Positions 16,658 to 24,560 of a stretch of DNA of 49,579 nucleotides are shown one piece after another. The notes beneath the pieces were generated by a model, which worked only from the letters and a program-made list of their open reading frames with translations, had not been told where the DNA came from and searched no databases. This stretch comes from a virus, in the IMG/VR virus record IMGVR_UViG_3300050120_000179, positions 1 through 49,579 of that record, one strand, 5' to 3'. The position numbers and the translations under genes were made by a program. Numbering within the stretch: position 1 is the first letter of the stretch; each line of letters starts with the position of its first letter.

Positions 16658-16848
16658 CCGATCCTCGCAGGCTTGGCTTGGTGAACTACTTTTTGTTCGA
16701 CATTATCGACCACATGACCTTTCCCACCCTTGGCAGCAAAACCATCAACAAATTCAATGGCTTTGACCAGTTTGTTGCAGGAAAGGAACTTGGATTTACC
16801 GAAACGATTTTCGGCATTGGCAGAAAATTTGTGCAGCGCGGTAGTCAT
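16654..16848 (-). CDS. Small basic protein, unknown
   Basis: 64 aa from ATG 16848, preceded by AGAGGAAAT. Rich in Lys/Ala/Val (KLVKAIEFVDGFAAKGGKG). No family recognised. Confidence 0.65.
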   Translation of the reverse strand: MTTALHKFSANAENRFGKSKFLSCNKLVKAIEFVDGFAAKGGKGHVVDNVEQKVVHQAKPARIG

Positions 16849-16862
16849 ATTTCCTCTTGGGA

Positions 16863-17162
16863 TCACAGGTGGGTATCTAATCCAGTCTTCGCGGTAAACA
16901 GTTCTTGAATTTGACTCACGTATACATGATCCAGGGTTTCCTTGACCTTGTATTTGAACTGACTACGAGTATAACGAGCAAATTCCATGGTGTAAACATC
17001 GTTTTCTTCCAGGGTCACGCGAACCCGGTTGATACCTTTCACCATCGGCATGCAGATCATCACAGAATTTGTATCAGTCACGAAGGTAGTGTTCCTACCT
17101 ATCATCGAACGCAGGCGATTCACACCACCTAACTGTTCAAGAATAATATCAGCAACTTTCAT
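16863..17162 (-). CDS. Small protein, unknown
   Basis: 99 aa from ATG 17162 (AGGAAAT upstream). N-terminal helix IILEQLGGVNRLRSMIG, then beta strands. The 'INRVRVTLEENDVYTMEFAR' pattern resembles many small DUFs of Caulobacter-like and T4-like phages, but no function is known. Served by the promoter at 17199. Confidence 0.7.
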   Translation of the reverse strand: MKVADIILEQLGGVNRLRSMIGRNTTFVTDTNSVMICMPMVKGINRVRVTLEENDVYTMEFARYTRSQFKYKVKETLDHVYVSQIQELFTAKTGLDTHL

Positions 17163-17198
17163 GTAATTTCCTGGTTTGTTTCTCAATCAACAGAATCT

Positions 17199-17226
17199 AT
17201 TCTACTCTTACCACTAAATTTTTCAA
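17199..17226 (-). promoter_or_regulatory. sigma70-type promoter TTGAAA-16-TAGAAT
   Basis: -35 TTGAAA at 17226-17221 and -10 TAGAAT at 17204-17199 on the minus strand, 16 bp apart, just before the unit starting at 17162. Confidence 0.65.
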
Positions 17227-17242
17227 TTATTAAATTGTAACT

Positions 17243-17473
17243 TTAGAGGTTCTTCCAAGATACAACATTGCGATCATCCCAATCCATACCAAAGGCGACC
17301 TTCACCCGATTAAGGACGGTTTCAGTCGATCCATCAATGACAATCTGTCCTTTACCAAGATACCGTCCAAACAGGGCACGTTGTTCTTTGGCAGGCATCT
17401 TCACACTGACTTGTCCATAGATCGAACCCGTCTTTTCCTGTAAAAACAAGGCAAGATTTGCAGCGTAGTCCAT
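17243..17473 (-). CDS. Small protein, unknown
   Basis: 76 aa, alpha/beta, with GQIVIDGSTETVLNRVKVAFGMDWDD split over strand-helix-strand. No function recognised. Shares the promoter at 17709 with the gene just upstream. Confidence 0.65.
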   Translation of the reverse strand: MDYAANLALFLQEKTGSIYGQVSVKMPAKEQRALFGRYLGKGQIVIDGSTETVLNRVKVAFGMDWDDRNVVSWKNL

Positions 17474-17481
17474 GTTATTCC

Positions 17482-17673
17482 TTAGAGGAATGCTTCAGCA
17501 AGTGCATCAATAGCTAGATTGCGCAATTGGTTGTTCGGACCATGAACCACGATCCACTGTTCGACACCAGCGTGTGACATAAATCGTTGTTCAATGCTGG
17601 CATTCATGTTTCCCAACACCATACTGACTCGGAAAGTCCGACCATCATTGGCTTGAAAAATTACGTGGTTCAT
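17482..17673 (-). CDS. Small protein, unknown
   Basis: 63 aa, first gene after the promoter at 17709 (TTAGGAATAACG before the ATG). Contains HVIFQANDGRTFRVSMV. Unknown. Confidence 0.65.
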   Translation of the reverse strand: MNHVIFQANDGRTFRVSMVLGNMNASIEQRFMSHAGVEQWIVVHGPNNQLRNLAIDALAEAFL

Positions 17674-17708
17674 TCGTTATTCCTAAGAGTTTTTCAATCA
17701 GACAACCC

Positions 17709-17737
17709 ATTATAGATCATCTGAATTGAAAAATCAA
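17709..17737 (-). promoter_or_regulatory. sigma70-type promoter TTGATT-17-TATAAT
   Basis: -35 at 17737-17732 and -10 TATAAT at 17714-17709, exactly 17 bp apart. Flanked by TTTTTCAATT upstream and TGATTGAAAAA downstream. The -35 overlaps the stop codon of the gene upstream. Confidence 0.8.
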
Positions 17738-18084
17738 CTAACTCCGGTCCATGAACTGATGGCTTTATCAATACCTTCCCTGGAATGTATATAACCACGG
17801 GCAAAGTTCAGTGCAGGGGCTTTCCAGGATGCAGCTTTTAGAATGGTTCCAGCAGGGAATTTTCCGTCCACCAGGACCACAAACCCAAAGGATGATCGTT
17901 CGGAAAATTCTCCGGTGTGACGATCCTTTTCAGCAACGATCAACCGGGCAAATTTCTGTCCATACGATACCACAATCTTGCTTTCAATGACTCGCTGGCG
18001 GTCACCAGACCACCTAAAATATAGGTCGGCAACCCGTTCATTGATGTACGGTAATTGTTGTTCCAAAAGTTCTTTGATGTCCAT
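17734..18084 (-). CDS. Unknown 116-aa protein
   Basis: ATG 18084 chosen because AAGGAAATGATA precedes it and the upstream gene ends at 18098. Contains IVVSYGQKFARLIVAE and FGFVVLVDGKF strands, then a helical tail. No family recognised. Confidence 0.65.
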   Translation of the reverse strand: MDIKELLEQQLPYINERVADLYFRWSGDRQRVIESKIVVSYGQKFARLIVAEKDRHTGEFSERSSFGFVVLVDGKFPAGTILKAASWKAPALNFARGYIHSREGIDKAISSWTGVS

Positions 18085-18097
18085 TATCATTTCCTTA

Positions 18098-18310
18098 TCA
18101 ATAACCACAAAATTTCTTGGCAAAACCATTGATGCTGTATTCTCGACCATCTTTGTTATGGACAATCACAACAGAATCACCCTTCGGAATGGAAGCATAG
18201 TCCACCATGCGGTTGATTTCAATCATCAATTGTTCTGCACTGTGACCGTAACACCGACCGCGACGGACACCTTCGGGATTTTCAAAGTACAAACAGAACT
18301 TTTCGTTCAT
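18098..18310 (-). CDS. Small protein, unknown
   Basis: 70 aa, first gene after the promoter at 18343. Alpha/beta: LYFENPEGVRRGRCYG, then VVIVHNKDGREYSI. No family recognised. Confidence 0.65.
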   Translation of the reverse strand: MNEKFCLYFENPEGVRRGRCYGHSAEQLMIEINRMVDYASIPKGDSVVIVHNKDGREYSINGFAKKFCGY

Positions 18311-18325
18311 TTGTTTTCCAGTAAT

Positions 18326-18364
18326 TTTTCAATCGACAACTAATTATCTCATGTCGATTGAAAA
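18326..18364 (-). repeat. Inverted repeat bracketing a -10 box
   Basis: TTTTCAATCGACA (18326-18338) and TGTCGATTGAAAA (18352-18364) are perfect 13-base inverted arms around a 13-base centre that contains the -10 GATAAT. It could be an operator or a hairpin in the 5' end of the mRNA. Confidence 0.75.
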
Positions 18365-18371
18365 TTTTCAA
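18343..18371 (-). promoter_or_regulatory. sigma70-type promoter TTGAAA-17-GATAAT
   Basis: -35 TTGAAA at 18371-18366 and -10 GATAAT at 18348-18343, spacer 17. Lies 33 bp before the ATG at 18310 and inside the inverted repeat. Confidence 0.8.
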
Positions 18372-18373
18372 GC

Positions 18374-18757
18374 TTAATTGGATTGAATAAATTGAAAGGG
18401 CTTGTCGTAGGCACCCACCTTGATATCCACATAGTGACCCACATCAAAATAATCAGATTGGGAATCACTGTTATCGTAATTATCAAGATTCAGAGCAGCT
18501 TTGATTTTTTCAAAGATTTCAAGCAATTCACCATCGTAAGCATTATGAAGATGGTAGATATTCAAATCAAGGTAGCGATATGCTTTCCTATCATCGGGGT
18601 AGTGGGACAAACCAACCAAATCCACATCAGCTTTGGAAATGGTCATCACGATACTACTATGATTCCGAACTGACAGAGAATACTTCCAACCCTTCGGAAC
18701 AACCTTCTTAAGTTCTTCATTGATGGCACGTTTCTTCTCTTGATTCATGTAAGCCAT
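18374..18757 (-). CDS. LPD29-like small protein
   Basis: 127 aa. The N-terminal half (INEELKKVVPKGWKYSLSVR then NHSSIVMTI) resembles the LPD29 domain found in large polyvalent phage proteins, here stand-alone. Function unknown. Transcribed from the composite promoter at 18793; good GGGAAGAAAG leader. Confidence 0.55.
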   Translation of the reverse strand: MAYMNQEKKRAINEELKKVVPKGWKYSLSVRNHSSIVMTISKADVDLVGLSHYPDDRKAYRYLDLNIYHLHNAYDGELLEIFEKIKAALNLDNYDNSDSQSDYFDVGHYVDIKVGAYDKPFQFIQSN

Positions 18758-18792
18758 TTCTTTCTTCCCTCAAATTTTTCAATCGACAACTA

Positions 18793-18826
18793 ATTATAGG
18801 ACAAAGAAAAGCCCCGGTCAAGGGGC
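18793..18826 (-). promoter_or_regulatory. Terminator whose loop is the -35 box (composite terminator-promoter)
   Basis: Minus strand: GCCCC-TTGACC-GGGGC-TTTTC is an intrinsic terminator for the gene ending at 18837. Its 6-nt loop TTGACC (18821-18816) is followed 17 bp later by TATAAT (18798-18793), a near-consensus sigma70 promoter for the gene at 18757. Both signals are seen directly; their joint function is inference. Confidence 0.8.
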
Positions 18827-18836
18827 AATTGAAAAA

Positions 18837-19592
18837 TTATTTTAGGTTGGTTGGTTTAAAGAGAGTGTTTCCCTCTGCCGCCTGAGCCTTGGCATGGGAT
18901 TTAGCCGCTTTCTGTAGGTGCTGACGGTATTCAGATGGGTACATTTCACTGTTCGAATCCAGGGCAATCCACTTTTCTGTACGTAAAAAGGTTACCACAC
19001 TCCAATCGTTTGCGGGTATTTCGACCAGTTTAGTTTGTAACCTGTCTAGTCTATAGCTATGGACGGCACGTTCATACAGCTTGGAATCGGACACGCCTTT
19101 GATGATTTCCCAGGTCAACTTCAGTCTGGACTGGGGTCTAAGGACGTTTGAGGATTTGGCCTTCAGCAATTCCCAGAGCAAAAGCTGTCTTTCCTTGCCG
19201 GTTAAATAGTGCATGTTCAGACCAGTCAGGATCAATTTCCCGTCCTTGGTCTTGCCTGATGCAAAGAAGAATACTAAGGGATAACGATCATAGACCCCCA
19301 ATTCCTTCCATCCAGCCGTTTCGGCCTTGTATTCATAAAAATACATCTTACCAATTAATTGGGCATTCTCAGTTCCTGTTTTCTTTCCATACAGGGTTGT
19401 GTCCAATAAAGAAGCTTGGTCCGGCTTTAAATCCTTGGAAATCCGATCCCTGAACCATGTTAAAGCATCCTGGGTATACCGACTGGCATCCTTGGGATTG
19501 ACCTTATAGAACAGGTTTTTGTACTTCTGAACGATGTCAGGTGATACATAGTTCGAATCGTTGAAATTAAGACCGTTGTTTTGCGTTGCCAT
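18837..19592 (-). CDS. Possible T4 gp2-like DNA end-protecting virion protein
   Basis: About 251 aa from ATG 19592 (TTAGGG upstream). Contains LIGKMYFYEYKAETAG, VYDRYPLVFFF and LTGLNMHYLTGKERQ, a pattern I associate with a T4-like virion family near the DNA-end protector. In T4, genes 2, 4 and 53 are neighbours, and gp4-like and gp53-like genes lie nearby here, which supports it weakly. Could equally be an uncharacterised head or tail protein. Confidence 0.35.
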   Translation of the reverse strand: MATQNNGLNFNDSNYVSPDIVQKYKNLFYKVNPKDASRYTQDALTWFRDRISKDLKPDQASLLDTTLYGKKTGTENAQLIGKMYFYEYKAETAGWKELGVYDRYPLVFFFASGKTKDGKLILTGLNMHYLTGKERQLLLWELLKAKSSNVLRPQSRLKLTWEIIKGVSDSKLYERAVHSYRLDRLQTKLVEIPANDWSVVTFLRTEKWIALDSNSEMYPSEYRQHLQKAAKSHAKAQAAEGNTLFKPTNLK

Positions 19593-19598
19593 TGGAAC

Positions 19599-19606
19599 CC
19601 TAAATA
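19599..19606 (+). promoter_or_regulatory. Late-type octamer CCTAAATA
   Basis: Plus strand, 30 bp before the ATG at 19636 of a tail protein. Confidence 0.5.
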
Positions 19607-19635
19607 ATAAAAGAAACTCTAGGTATTTATCATAA

Positions 19636-20517
19636 ATGAGCGAACAAGCACAGCCAGCCACTAGTCCAAACGGAACAATCTATGATTTGTTGTCGTTCAT
19701 TCGCCAGCGTAGCATCGCGCCTAATAATCGCTATCGCCTTACGATCACCCCGCCTGCCTGTTTGGTATCCACCAATCAATCGAATGAGCTAAACGCCATT
19801 CAGATCATGTGCACCAGTCTTCAGATTCCGGGATATAACATTCGAACCAGTGTCAGAAACACAGGTTCAGAAACACGAAAAATTCCATACGCCAGAACAA
19901 ATGGGGACGTAGACGTTGTTTTTACCTCGTCTGGCCTGATGGAAGAAAGAAAATTCCTAGACAAATGGGTTGTCGGAATGCTTCAAGAAAACATGGAAAT
20001 AGCATTCTATGATGACATTATCACTGACATTACCATTGAAGTACTTAATCAATCCAATGAAACCATCTATGAATATATTCTGAAAGAATGCTATCCCATT
20101 ACAGTCAATTCCATTGGACTGGATAGAAAAAGTACGAATGAGGCCCAAAGTTTTCAGGTGACTTTCTATTATTGGAAGATTGAAACCAAGGACTTGATAA
20201 GTCAAAGTGAATACGATGCAGTCAGTTTTATCACTAATGCCTATCCACCTGGGGCAGTTGGGCAACCCGGATTACCCGATTCAAATCAAGTATCACCAGC
20301 AGTATCCGGTATTTTAGCACAAATTAATTATATTAAATTGGAAGTTAGTTCAGGTCAATTGGAACCAAGCGGTGCAATTAGTCTCTTGGCAAACATTCAG
20401 CAGAACATTTTAACCCAATCTACCCTCAGCACCCAGGATGAAAGCATTATCAATCAATACATTAGTTCATTACAAAGTGCATTAGGTTCGACAACCAGTA
20501 CAGATATTACAGAATAA
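19636..20517 (+). CDS. Tail-tube-fold protein (gp54/gp19-like)
   Basis: 293 aa. Residues about 35-190 fit the tail tube/initiator fold: IQIMCTSLQIPGYNIRT, a KIPYAR segment, VDVVFTSSGLMEERKFLDKW, then YEYILKECYPITVNSIGLD and FQVTFYYWKIE. These are the usual 'IPG...F...D......F..W' and 'Y...G..P..i...l.......v.F.Y' landmarks. The C-terminal 90 residues are an extra Ser/Gln/Ile-rich helical extension. Most likely the tube initiator (gp54 role); the main tube protein is possible. Confidence 0.6.
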   Translation: MSEQAQPATSPNGTIYDLLSFIRQRSIAPNNRYRLTITPPACLVSTNQSNELNAIQIMCTSLQIPGYNIRTSVRNTGSETRKIPYARTNGDVDVVFTSSGLMEERKFLDKWVVGMLQENMEIAFYDDIITDITIEVLNQSNETIYEYILKECYPITVNSIGLDRKSTNEAQSFQVTFYYWKIETKDLISQSEYDAVSFITNAYPPGAVGQPGLPDSNQVSPAVSGILAQINYIKLEVSSGQLEPSGAISLLANIQQNILTQSTLSTQDESIINQYISSLQSALGSTTSTDITE

Positions 20518-20529
20518 AAGAGACAAATC

Positions 20530-20970
20530 ATGTTCGGAAAATTGGTATTAATTGGAAAAGAAGGTGTTTCGTTTCTTACTTCCAAGTGGGAATTACTTGT
20601 CGCAGTCGTGGCATTGTGTATTTTTTCTCTAGGAATGGGCTTCCATTATGGAGAAAAATATCAAAAAGGACTGGATGCGCAGGTTGTGGTTAAACAGATG
20701 GTAATAGAAAACACTGCCAAGAGCGATAAACAACAAGCCGCCGATGCGGTTTCAACTGACTTTGCCAAGGGTCAAGCCGATAGGCAAACAAAAATAGACG
20801 TAATTGAAAAGAATTTACAGGAACAAACAGCCCCGCCTGTTGGTCCAACTATACCAGAAACGTCAATTAAAACAAGTACTTGCGTCACTCCATCTGGTCC
20901 AAGACTATTGAATCAAAATTGGATCGACCTTTATAACCAATCAGTTGAACTTACTGAGACAACAAAATGA
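20530..20970 (+). CDS. Inner-membrane spanin (Rz-like)
   Basis: 146 aa. N-terminal hydrophobic span (LLVAVVALCIFSLGMGF), then a periplasmic Ala/Gln/Lys-rich coiled coil and a Pro/Thr-rich tail. It ends overlapping an outer-membrane lipoprotein gene by ATGA. That is the i-spanin/o-spanin arrangement needed to fuse inner and outer membranes at lysis. Confidence 0.75.
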   Translation: MFGKLVLIGKEGVSFLTSKWELLVAVVALCIFSLGMGFHYGEKYQKGLDAQVVVKQMVIENTAKSDKQQAADAVSTDFAKGQADRQTKIDVIEKNLQEQTAPPVGPTIPETSIKTSTCVTPSGPRLLNQNWIDLYNQSVELTETTK

Positions 20971-21263
20971 AATTCCTACCTGTTTTGATACTACTGGTGG
21001 CTTTGTCTGGATGCGTGACAAATGATAGTCCCGCCATCTTTACGACTCAGTTACCCAATGCACCAGCGAACATTAAGTCAGTCTGTCCCCCATTTAGTAA
21101 GATTCCTGATGGATCAGATGAAAATGCGGCCAAGACGATCATCATTCATAACAATGAACTCTATCCAGAATGTCAGGCAAAAGTCGATTCCTGGATCACG
21201 TTCTACACGGTTCAACAACAAAAAGAAGTTGAATACGTCAATCAATTAAATAAGGTTAGATAA
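20967..21263 (+). CDS. Outer-membrane lipoprotein spanin (Rz1-like)
   Basis: 98 aa. Lipoprotein signal with lipobox LSGC (LPVLILLVALSGC), giving a mature protein anchored by the Cys. Here it is a separated gene overlapping Rz by 4 bp, not nested. Partner of the preceding i-spanin. Confidence 0.8.
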   Translation: MKFLPVLILLVALSGCVTNDSPAIFTTQLPNAPANIKSVCPPFSKIPDGSDENAAKTIIIHNNELYPECQAKVDSWITFYTVQQQKEVEYVNQLNKVR

Positions 21264-21886
21264 TGGCTATTACAGCAGACCAAATAAAAGCAATTCTCAA
21301 TATCACTGATGATGTAGCTACGAAATGGGAACAACCCTTGAACGTGGCAATGACCAAATATGAAATCACCACAACAGATCGAACCGCAGCGTTCATTGCC
21401 CAAATTGGCTATGAATCCGGTGGACTATCACGTACAGAAGAGAATTTAAACTATTCCGCAGAAGGTTTAGTATTAACGTTCCCGAAATACTTTACTACAT
21501 CCCAAGCCCAAATCTATGCACGACAACCTGAAAAGATTGCCAATAAGGCATATGCCAATCGTCTAGGAAATGGGGACGAAGCATCAGGTGATGGTTGGAC
21601 GTATCGCGGACGTGGACCAATTCAATTAACGGGTAAATTCAACTACAATGCCTTTTCCCAGGCTATTGGTGTTGACTTCATCACGCACCCAGAAAGCATT
21701 GAAGACCCCTATTATGGAGCCTTGTCTGCCGGATGGTTTTGGAATGGTGCAGGATTGAATACCTATGCGGACATTGCATCCCCAGAAGCTTTTGATGAAA
21801 TCACCAAGAAAATCAATGGTGGATTAGCAGGTAAAGCCGACAGGGACGCATTGTATGGAGCCGCTAAGATTATCCTAGGGTCTTAA
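21263..21886 (+). CDS. Endolysin, GH19 chitinase-like
   Basis: 207 aa. GH19 landmarks: FIAQIGYESGG (catalytic Glu region), EENLNYSAEGL, YANRLGNGDEASGDGW and YRGRGPIQLTG. GH19 enzymes in phages cut peptidoglycan glycan strands. No signal peptide or anchor, so a holin is needed; none is obvious next to it. Follows the spanin pair directly (stop of one and start of the next share a base). Confidence 0.9.
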   Translation: MAITADQIKAILNITDDVATKWEQPLNVAMTKYEITTTDRTAAFIAQIGYESGGLSRTEENLNYSAEGLVLTFPKYFTTSQAQIYARQPEKIANKAYANRLGNGDEASGDGWTYRGRGPIQLTGKFNYNAFSQAIGVDFITHPESIEDPYYGALSAGWFWNGAGLNTYADIASPEAFDEITKKINGGLAGKADRDALYGAAKIILGS

Positions 21887-22371
21887 AACCCAATCTTCAT
21901 GTGATAGGGTTCGACATTTAGAATCCTAGCTATTTCATGATGGGTTTCCCAGGTGTACCCATTGTTGTATTCGGTTCGGACAAAGAATTCCTTTTGGAAA
22001 TCCAACATATCCGAATCATCATCCACAATACAGTATTCAATTTCATCAAATTCATATATCAGATCATCGACAACTTTCTGAATTTCAAACCCTCTTGCCC
22101 TTCCAAGCATGGGGGTTTTTCTTTTGATAGGTAAACCAATCAAATCACCGAATTCCTTCAATGTTTCTGGTGTCTTAAAGCTTAAACGCCATGTTGAAGA
22201 CAGGATGATTTCTACACCCTGATTGACAAATATCCGTAATAACCCTAGGGCCACGGGATCAAGATATTGATAGGTGTCATTATCCGCAGGCCAAGGATTA
22301 CCACCCAAGCCTACAGAAGCCCGAAAGCTATTGACAACACCATCCATATCCAAAAATATAAATTTCTTCAT
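21883..22371 (-). CDS. HAD-superfamily phosphatase (RNA-repair HAD type)
   Basis: 162 aa. FLDMDGVVNS (motif I, DxD), SSTWR (motif II region) and VDDDSDM (acidic motif) match the HAD domain seen in phage RNA-repair proteins. Likely a phosphatase acting on a nucleotide or RNA end. Convergent with the endolysin, overlapping by 4 bp. Confidence 0.7.
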   Translation of the reverse strand: MKKFIFLDMDGVVNSFRASVGLGGNPWPADNDTYQYLDPVALGLLRIFVNQGVEIILSSTWRLSFKTPETLKEFGDLIGLPIKRKTPMLGRARGFEIQKVVDDLIYEFDEIEYCIVDDDSDMLDFQKEFFVRTEYNNGYTWETHHEIARILNVEPYHMKIGF

Positions 22372-22375
22372 GTGA

Positions 22376-22591
22376 TTATACCGAAAACCCAGAACCTGTA
22401 ATGTTTTCTGCTAGTTCATCATACACCGTGAATTGCATTTTGTCCTGATTAGTAGGGGAAATATCAATTTGCATGATAGGTGCCCATAGTCCAAACTCAC
22501 GCTTGACTGCCTTAAAGATGGTATTTTGATCAATAATTCCCTTGATATCAAAGGTTTTAGTCTTACCATTTACTGTTGCTTCAATTTTCAT
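22376..22591 (-). CDS. Small protein, unknown
   Basis: 71 aa from ATG 22591 (CAGGTATAA upstream). Beta-rich N terminus (MKIEATVNGKTKTFDIKG). Unknown. Confidence 0.6.
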   Translation of the reverse strand: MKIEATVNGKTKTFDIKGIIDQNTIFKAVKREFGLWAPIMQIDISPTNQDKMQFTVYDELAENITGSGFSV

Positions 22592-22616
22592 ATTATACCT
22601 GATTGTTGTATTTTTA

Positions 22617-22787
22617 CTACATTTGTTTAATGGGTATTGCATCCACCAATCGTAATGATTGATTTTTGTCTGACTGAAGTACTTTTGCCCGTTGCGTGGC
22701 TTCCTTATAATCCCGTTCGGTTACCACAATTTCATTATCAGATTCAGATTGTTCAAAGATATAGATTTTAAATCCTAGGCTATCCAT
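22617..22787 (-). CDS. Small protein, unknown
   Basis: 56 aa from ATG 22787, overlapping the end of the HAD gene upstream by 13 bp (AAGGAAATCACGC precedes). Contains FKIYIFEQSESDNEIVV. Unknown. Confidence 0.6.
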   Translation of the reverse strand: MDSLGFKIYIFEQSESDNEIVVTERDYKEATQRAKVLQSDKNQSLRLVDAIPIKQM

Positions 22788-23356
22788 TGCGTGATTTCCT
22801 TCCAACTAGAGATTTGATTGAAATTTTTACTTGTTTCATAGATGTCGTTCATGGCCTTTTCTGACATGTAGGGTCTAACATTGTCATATTGACCCGTGAA
22901 AAGAATATGCCCTGAACGTAGATTAGCCCGCGAACATTTTTCAATCATACTGGGGGTATCATCAATGAACATATCATATTGGACATATTGCTTGTCCTTA
23001 GTCGAAACAAAGCCATCCAATCTAAAATGCTTTTCCAGGAACTTCAGTTTACTAGATTCATGTTCAGGAAAGCATTTTGATACAAAGACAATCTGATGAT
23101 TTTGTCCTAGCCTATTGATTGCTTCTACGCTACCTTCAATCGGTTCCAGATGATCATATAGATGGGTATGACGCCAATAGGCACAGGAATCGGCTTCAAT
23201 CCCCAATGCACGCAAATAGATATTGATTTCATAGCCCAATTGGTAGTTATTACATCTACCTTTCAAATCCAAGCCAGGGTAAAGTCTTTCTATGTACTTC
23301 ATCCATGGCGTGAATGTCTCCACCACAGTTTGATCTACGTCAATAGCAATTATCAT
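22775..23356 (-). CDS. HAD phosphatase, 5'(3')-deoxyribonucleotidase-like
   Basis: 193 aa from ATG 23356. AIDVDQTVVETF (motif I), IVFVSKCFPEH (motif II region, Ser in place of Thr) and MFIDDTPSM (acidic motif). The capped size fits deoxy-5'-nucleotidases that tune nucleotide pools. An upstream in-frame TTG lies within the terminator hairpin and is unlikely to be the start. Confidence 0.65.
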   Translation of the reverse strand: MIIAIDVDQTVVETFTPWMKYIERLYPGLDLKGRCNNYQLGYEINIYLRALGIEADSCAYWRHTHLYDHLEPIEGSVEAINRLGQNHQIVFVSKCFPEHESSKLKFLEKHFRLDGFVSTKDKQYVQYDMFIDDTPSMIEKCSRANLRSGHILFTGQYDNVRPYMSEKAMNDIYETSKNFNQISSWKEITQWIA

Positions 23357-23370
23357 ATTGCGGTATTTCC

Positions 23371-23403
23371 AAATAAAAAGGACTTGTTTTGTGAACAAGT
23401 CCT
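23371..23403 (-). terminator. Terminator after the gp32-like gene
   Basis: Minus strand: AGGACTTGTT / AACAAGTCCT, ten pairs with a 5-nt loop, then TTTTTATTT. It lies between gp32 and the HAD gene, only about 15 bp before the latter's ATG. A TATAAT at 23406-23411 precedes it without a clear -35. Confidence 0.8.
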
Positions 23404-23449
23404 AATTATACTGCCTTATTGTCTTATGAAATGATTTTTCAATTGACTA

Positions 23450-24445
23450 TTATTTGTTTAGCAGAGCCTTGAATTGTGCCAAGGGATCAGACGCTTCTGT
23501 TGAAGCAAGCGACTGTTCATCTTTAGCAGGCATCGTGACCATTTCCTTAACAGGTTCAGTTTCTTGCAATAGGGCTTGTGTAGCCTTACCTACGCTTGAA
23601 CCATCACCAGTGGGAACCCCTTCTACATTCAATCCCATGACTTCATTGTATTTTGCTTGAATTTCTTCATAGGTCTTGAAGTACTTGCGATCATAGAAGT
23701 CTAGAATGGAATACTGTGATTTCCAGATTTCTTCGATCTTTTCATCATCCCCACCAAACAGCGGTGTAGAATTGTCGAATTTGGCATTTTTAAAGTTAGG
23801 TGACATGACTTCTTTTGTCCCTATTGTTTTTTTCTCATAAACAATGTTCAAATTCAAATTTGCCCCTTCCCAGAAGCTAAACACATCAATCGGAGCATCA
23901 CCAAACTTCGGATTACCAACCGAATCGATTATTTCAAGAACACCCTTGTAGACATCAAATAGGAACACTTTACCGTTATTATCCGGTACAGTGCCGTCTT
24001 TGATGACATAGATTCCAACGATGTTCTTTTCCTTTGGTAGACGGGCCATAAGCGCCGTTTTCCAGGATTTGGCTTCCGAACTATCCTGAGCCAATTTCTT
24101 CATATCACCCCATTGCGGACCATCTGCGTCCCGGATTGGGCATGCTTCACCAAAAGTTTGAAGTGAATTTTCAAACAGCCATTTAGACTTTGGGCCTTGA
24201 AAAGCGTGGTGTTTGATACGTGCGATGGGGGTAAGCTTGTCTTCACCAAATAGACCTTCCTCAACTTTTTGATAGTCGATAAAGGGAGCAGGTAGAAAGC
24301 GGATAATGTTCATCGAAAGGTTTTGAGCATCTTTGGTAGGTTTCCAAAAACGTTCATCTTTCTTGTTGTTCCCTGATTCCAGGGTTTTTTGAAGCGCTTC
24401 CATAGATTTAGCTGGACGTGCTTTTAATTGCTTAAAATCGATCAT
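23450..24445 (-). CDS. Single-stranded DNA-binding protein, T4 gp32-like
   Basis: 331 aa. Conserved core: NIVGIYVIKDGTVPDNNGK, VFLFDVYKG, APIDVFSFWEGANLNL, then FYDRKYFKTYEEI before VMG, all in gp32 order. Basic N terminus (KARPAKSM...) for cooperativity and an acidic/Gln tail for partner binding. The T4 zinc site (His + 3 Cys) is not present: only one Cys remains (EACPIRD). It coats ssDNA in replication and recombination. Confidence 0.85.
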   Translation of the reverse strand: MIDFKQLKARPAKSMEALQKTLESGNNKKDERFWKPTKDAQNLSMNIIRFLPAPFIDYQKVEEGLFGEDKLTPIARIKHHAFQGPKSKWLFENSLQTFGEACPIRDADGPQWGDMKKLAQDSSEAKSWKTALMARLPKEKNIVGIYVIKDGTVPDNNGKVFLFDVYKGVLEIIDSVGNPKFGDAPIDVFSFWEGANLNLNIVYEKKTIGTKEVMSPNFKNAKFDNSTPLFGGDDEKIEEIWKSQYSILDFYDRKYFKTYEEIQAKYNEVMGLNVEGVPTGDGSSVGKATQALLQETEPVKEMVTMPAKDEQSLASTEASDPLAQFKALLNK

Positions 24446-24560
24446 TTATATTTCCAATTATATTTTCGTCTGTCTTTTCTTAGAATGTATGCAAACTGGC
24501 ACAGAACTTCCACATGCATAACCTTACTTAGTCTCTATTTTACCCCATATTCAGGCTTAA

